Under the pieces are notes generated by a model, which had not been told where the DNA came from, made no database searches, and saw nothing but the letters and a program-made list of their open reading frames with translations. This document shows, piece by piece, positions 59,280 through 64,000 of a stretch of DNA of 64,000 nucleotides. The first letter of the stretch is position 1. The number at the start of each line of letters is the position of its first letter. Source of the stretch: Benincasa hispida. Lineage: Eukaryota > Streptophyta > Magnoliopsida > Cucurbitales > Cucurbitaceae. The DNA is taken from positions 22,540,725 to 22,604,724 of the forward strand of contig NC_052352.1 in NCBI RefSeq assembly GCF_009727055.1, given 5' to 3'. The position numbers and the translations under genes were made by a program.

Positions 59280-61545
59280 ATGGCTGTTTCAACCAGTTTT
59301 TCCGGTGCCAAATTGGAAGCCCTTTTGTTGAAATCGGCCGCAACCTCTTCTTCCACCAGGATTTCGTCTTCATCTCAACTTACCGGTTTCTGCAAATCCA
59401 TTCGAACCAGGAGAATTCTATTTCAGAGAAGTGGCCTTTCGTCTTTCTCCCCACTGAGGTGCGAGGTTGCTTCTTCTGATGTTTTGGTTCAGAATGATGA
59501 ATTTGATCCAGCTAAATCTTCCAATCTCTCTGCCCTTGAACAGCTCAAGACCTCTGCTGTTGACAGTAAGTATTTCCCATTTTTCTACTTTCTGTTTTTT
59601 CTCTTTTAGACTTTGCCATTGCTTGAATTTTCAATGGAGTCTTGATCATTACTTCTATTTTGAAATTCCCAATTCCGCAATTTTTAACTACCATAATTAG
59701 CTTTTGGTTATCTGATTGAATTTCTATATGGAAATGCTGCATGATGGGAAGAGTTGTAAAAGATGTCCAAATTGGAGACTTCACTGAAGTTCTGGGTTTG
59801 TTGTGTATGGAAATTAGGATATACAAAGGAAAGAAGCAGCATTGTTGTGATTGGGCTTAGTATTCATACAACACCTGTTGAAATGAGAGAAAAACTGGCC
59901 ATTCCTGAGGCAGAGTGGCCTCGTGCCATTGGAGAACTTTGTGGCTTAAACCACATTGAAGAAGCAGCCGTTCTTAGCACCTGCAACAGAATGGAGATAT
60001 ATGTTGTTGCTCTATCTCAGCATCGTGGAGTGAAAGAAGTGACTGAATGGATGTCAAAGGTTTGATTGATATTAAGATTCATAATCTTGGAAAACTACTT
60101 TTTGCACGTTAGATTTTATACTTTTCAAGCATATTCATGTCTTAGCTTTTATATTTCTAAATGTATCACAGATTCAAATCATGGTAGCTATCTGATTAGT
60201 GATATTGGATATCTGGACAAGTTTCCATTCTGGCAAAATTTCAAGGCTAGATAGTTGTTTTATATGAGATTACTTAACAACCACAACTATTGAAAGATTA
60301 CAAAAGGATTGTACCTTCTGATTCAGACCACCACCATTAAAGAATATGTTTTCAGTTTTGATGTCATGTAAAGAATGGAAATCATATGAATAGCTGGTTT
60401 GTTGTTGTTTTCAGACAAGTGGAATCCCGGTTTCGGAGATTTGCCAACACCGGTTTTTGCTGTATAACAACGATGCCACACAACATATTTTCGAAGTTTC
60501 AGCAGGGCTTGACTCTCTTGTTCTAGGAGAGGGCCAAATCCTTGCTCAGGTTAAACAAGTTGTCAAGGTTGGGCAGGGTGTTGCAGGATTTGGAAGGAAC
60601 ATTAGTGGCCTTTTCAAGCATGCCATCACGGTGGGTAAGCGTGTAAGGACAGAGACTAATATTGCTGCTGGTGCTGTATCTGTGAGTTCTGCTGCTGTAG
60701 AATTGGCCTTGATGAAGCTTCCTGAAGCTTCCCATGCCACTGCCAGAATGCTGGTAATTGGAGCTGGTAAGATGGGAAAGCTTGTAATTAAACATTTGGT
60801 AGCTAAAGGCTGCACAAAGATGGTTGTTGTGAATCGATCTGAAGAGAGAGTCACAGCCATCCGCGAGGAGATTAAGGACGTCGAGATAATCTACAAGCCC
60901 CTCACAGAAATGCTTAGTTGTACAGCTGAAGCAGATGTGATATTTACCAGCACAGCTTCTGAAAGCCTTTTGTTTACAAAGGAGCAGGTTAAAGATCTCC
61001 CCCCTGTTGGGCATGATGTCGGAGGCTTAAGGCTTTTCATCGATATCTCTGTTCCTCGAAATGTTGGAGCGTGCATCAATGATCTAGAAGATGTACGAGT
61101 GTACAATGTTGACGATCTCAAGGAGGTAGTTGCTGCAAACAAGGAGGATAGGCTCCGAAAAGCGATGGAAGCACAATCAATTATCACCGAAGAATCCAAA
61201 CAATTTGAAGCATGGAGGGATTCATTGGAGACTGTTCCAACGATCAAGAAACTGAGGGCTTATGCTGAAAGAATCAGAACTGCTGAGTTAGAAAAATGTC
61301 TATCAAAGATGGGTGATGATATCCCAAAGAAAACTCGACGAGCTGTAGACGATCTTAGTCGTGGTATAGTTAACAAGCTGCTTCATGGTCCTATGCAGCA
61401 TTTGAGATGCGACGGGAGCGACAGCCGAACTTTAAGTGAAACCTTGGAGAACATGCACGCTCTAAATAGAATGTTCAGCCTCGAGACAGAGATAGCAGTA
61501 TTGGAACAGAAAATCAGAGCTAAAGTGGAACAAAACCAGAAGTAA
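59280..61545 (+). CDS. HEMA: Glutamyl-tRNA reductase, plastid (three exons)
   Basis: Reduces glutamyl-tRNA(Glu) with NADPH to glutamate-1-semialdehyde, the first committed and rate-controlling step of 5-aminolevulinate, chlorophyll and haem synthesis in plastids. Exons 59280-59565, 59818-60059, 60415-61545: 1659 bases, 552 aa plus TAA, normal length; introns GT-AG. Residues 1 to about 70 are Ser-rich with few acids, a plastid transit peptide. [19 protein letters not shown] follows; STCNRMEIY carries the catalytic Cys (about residue 151). Then [27 protein letters not shown] (NADPH binding, about 290-299), VNRSEER, and the C-terminal helical dimerisation domain with [14 protein letters not shown] near the end. 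FLU and GBP are known partners of this enzyme in plants. The paralogue (HEMA1 or HEMA2) cannot be told from sequence alone. No broken features. Confidence 0.97.
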
Positions 61546-64000
61546 GCAGTATTACATGAAACTCTCATTCACCTCCCTTTGCCTTTTACTTGCACAGTTC
61601 GAAATAAGGGGAGAACTCCTCACTTCGGTTTGTCGTGATCTCGAATCCGTAATTAATCTTCATTAATTCCCTCTGTGGGAACTTTTCTTTTGATGATTTG
61701 TGTATTGACAATGGTGAAACCTGGTCTCTCATACCTCTGTGTTGGCTTGTTCCTTGTGCATTCTCAGCTATTGTAGCAGAATACACCTTTGAGGTAATCC
61801 TGTACTAAGCTTGTAATCTGTATCTGAAATGTGGTTAATTTTTGTAATTAAGATACTGATTTTCAATATATAGAGATAATCCTTGATTCTTCCGTCATTC
61901 TGTGTTATCTATTGCTACTTCTTTGCTTATCTGTGATCAACAAAATTAGACAAACATGTGGTGTTTCAGATATATGTGCACTTAGTTCTTTTTGTTTATA
62001 TTTATGATCAAATCAACTTTTATAATCTAAAACTAAATCAAACCAAGGAACAATGTATGAAATGAAATCAGACTATATATCAGTTTCTACCATTGTCTTA
62101 TAATGTTAATGACTGATAATCTGTTTGAAGATGATGAGGCTCTGCAATTTCAATGCTCAAAAGGAAACTATGAATTAAATTAATGAGATATACATCTTTT
62201 TTTTTTTTTTTTTTTAATATAAATGTTCTTGATAAGAGAGCCGATTTCATCGATGAGAATGAAATAAATGAATATAATTCCGAAACACTCAAAGGTGTGA
62301 TTACATAAAAGCTCTCGAATCACAAATCAAGGAAGAAATAGTATAATAAAAAAAAGGGTGTTTAGTAGCCTGAAAAAGAATCAAATCCATAAAACTATCA
62401 AAGATTGAGTAGGAATCTCTAAAATTATATCATTCCTTTCACCCAAAGAAACTAGTCACAAAGTCTTGTTTGCACCAAGAAATGAGTGACCAACAAAAAA
62501 GCAAGAAAATGGGAAATGTTGTTGGACAAAATCAACGAACAAGTGAAAGCATCAAGGACCAGGACCTACCCAATATGTTGAAACAAAGGAATAATATGCA
62601 AAAAAGCATCGGGAAGCTCCAAATTAGAAGAACACTATGCGTACACTAGCCTCTGCTCTACACCCTTCCCAAAATAAATTATGGATTTGACAATCTTTGT
62701 AGGTAATTTTAACAAAGACAGGTAATAAGTCGGCATAACTTAGAGCATATATCTCTTTCTGAAATAAAACTGGCTATGGTCTTGGGATTGCAATATTTTC
62801 AGTCATAGCATATGCCTTTTCTTAGTTCTTTCTTCTTCTTCTTCTTCTTCTTCTTTTTTCTTATTAAAAATATCAAATGGACAGAACCAGAACAGTATAA
62901 ATTTTGTAAATTTAAGATTAAGAGTTTCAAGTACCAATTCTCACGTGAAGATTTCTCTATCAGAAACTTCTCTCTTATTGCATTATTAATTAACAAATAA
63001 CAACAAGGTTAACATACCATTTCGGTTCCATACTTTAACGTTTGTCTCTCAAAATTAAATTTTATTAAAATTGATTAAATAATAATAATAATTTTCGTAG
63101 AAAAAAATATAATACGTGAATATGTTTTTAAATTACAAAAAAAAAAAAAAATCTTTTTAAAAGTTAACAATAAACCAGCTGTGATGATTAAATTAAAGAC
63201 TTATTGGAATGATCTATAGATTTAAAAATAAATTAATTGGTAGCTTTCTTTATTTTTCTATAAAGCATTTCAATAAATAGTATTGCTTTAATATAATGAT
63301 TATGCAATAATATTTGTTTATAACACCACAAATGTAATAAATTTTATTATTATTATTATGTGTGGTGGGTAGAAGTAGAAACAGTCCGTGGTTAAACCGC
63401 ATCAAATCAAAAAATTTTAAAAATCTATAATAGGAATCATATCGACACAATTTTAACTGTTCAGACCGGATCAGAACACAAAAAGTGGTTCGGTACCGTT
63501 TGATTTTTGCAGTTTCAATGATCATCCTTAATAGTGGGGAATTCGAACCAATTCGAACTTCCTATCCTTTAGTTGAGATTACATGTCATTGAGTATATCA
63601 TCTTTACTATTTTGTTTCAAATATTATGCTTTTATTAAAAAAAACATTGCGTACATGTTCATGTCATTATTTGTACCCCTTGCAAATTTTCATGTTATTA
63701 TTGAAAAATTTAATGTCAAATTCACATATTATTTAATTTGAAACAAATTATAAATATACAATTTCCAACTAAATAAAGGTCACAAAATTGGCAAATCATA
63801 GGAATTGTTCAAGAAAAACATTTTTAAAATTGAAAATCATATATATAATGAAATTGGTGTTGTGTTTTGAGAATACAATGCATTTATTGTCCCACATGTA
63901 GCTAGAATAGTTTGTTTAGATAATTATTGAAATTTATTAATCATATTTTCTCTAATAATTAAAATATTTAAAAATAACTCTCAATAATATGGATAGATTT
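61546..64000. other. HEMA 3' UTR and downstream spacer
   Basis: The first about 330 bases probably include the 3' UTR. Downstream is AT-rich, with a (CTT)n tract (62829-62855), a family A MITE-like copy (63020-63245) and, at 63390-63560, a segment with inverted motifs (AAACCGCATCAAATCAAAAA against GTACCGTTTGATTTTTGCAG) typical of a dispersed plant repeat. No further gene seen. Confidence 0.55.

Noticed and set aside
60457..60459. Start of HEMA exon 3 as an independent ORF
   Set aside because: The codon is TTG; the frame continues upstream to the splice acceptor at 60414 and fits the family.
60523..61014. Minus ORF of 163 codons
   Set aside because: Shadow of HEMA exon 3, which is certain on the plus strand.

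Overview
This is an AT-rich stretch of a eudicot nuclear genome. It has spliced genes with GT-AG introns, LTR retrotransposons of both the Copia and Gypsy type, MITE- and SINE-like relics, many homopolymer runs, one ambiguous base (53732) and a ten-N gap (57661-57670). The retrotransposon families and dispersed repeats look most like those of cucurbits. That is recognition rather than proof. Nothing here is prokaryotic.

Layout. (1) Bases 1-3693 are one copy of a long LTR-like repeat, cut by the window edge. It is itself interrupted by a collapsed Gypsy remnant (1586-3638, target duplication ATAAT). (2) Bases 5186-22939 hold a nested retrotransposon complex. The outer layer is a minus-strand Copia element of Sirevirus type, with about 0.73 kb LTRs at 5186-5911 and 22206-22939, an initiator-Met tRNA primer site, gag, protease, integrase, RT, RNase H and a decayed env-like ORF. 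It was interrupted by a 1.48 kb solo LTR (8834-10314, duplication GTTTC) and by a copy of the same LTR-like repeat as at bases 1-3693 (11943-19371, duplication AATAC). That second copy was in turn entered by a chromodomain Gypsy element (13585-19111, duplication CATAG). The right-hand complex is therefore three layers deep. All coding parts are frameshifted or carry stops.

(3) Three intact, apparently functional host genes follow, all on the plus strand. They are a SUT4/SUC4-type sucrose transporter (25175-30645, five exons, 507 aa), a MATE-family efflux transporter (34904-36712, one short intron, 574 aa when spliced) and a plastid glutamyl-tRNA reductase, HEMA (59280-61545, three exons, 552 aa). 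Exon joins were placed by eye from splice sites and family homology, and the reading frame is preserved in all three. (4) Between the MATE gene and HEMA lies about 22.5 kb without a convincing gene. It holds at least two MITE-like families, tRNA-derived SINE-like fragments, microsatellites and a small GC-rich island.

The three genes have separate jobs (sugar transport, organic-solute efflux, tetrapyrrole synthesis) and there is no sign that they act as a unit. No novel gene system is evident. The observations most worth a second look are the dated nest of retroelements, an 84-nt stop-free intron in the MATE gene whose retention would keep the frame and add a hydrophobic stretch, a collapsed chromodomain element whose LTR runs straight into pol, and several structured or GC-rich noncoding segments.
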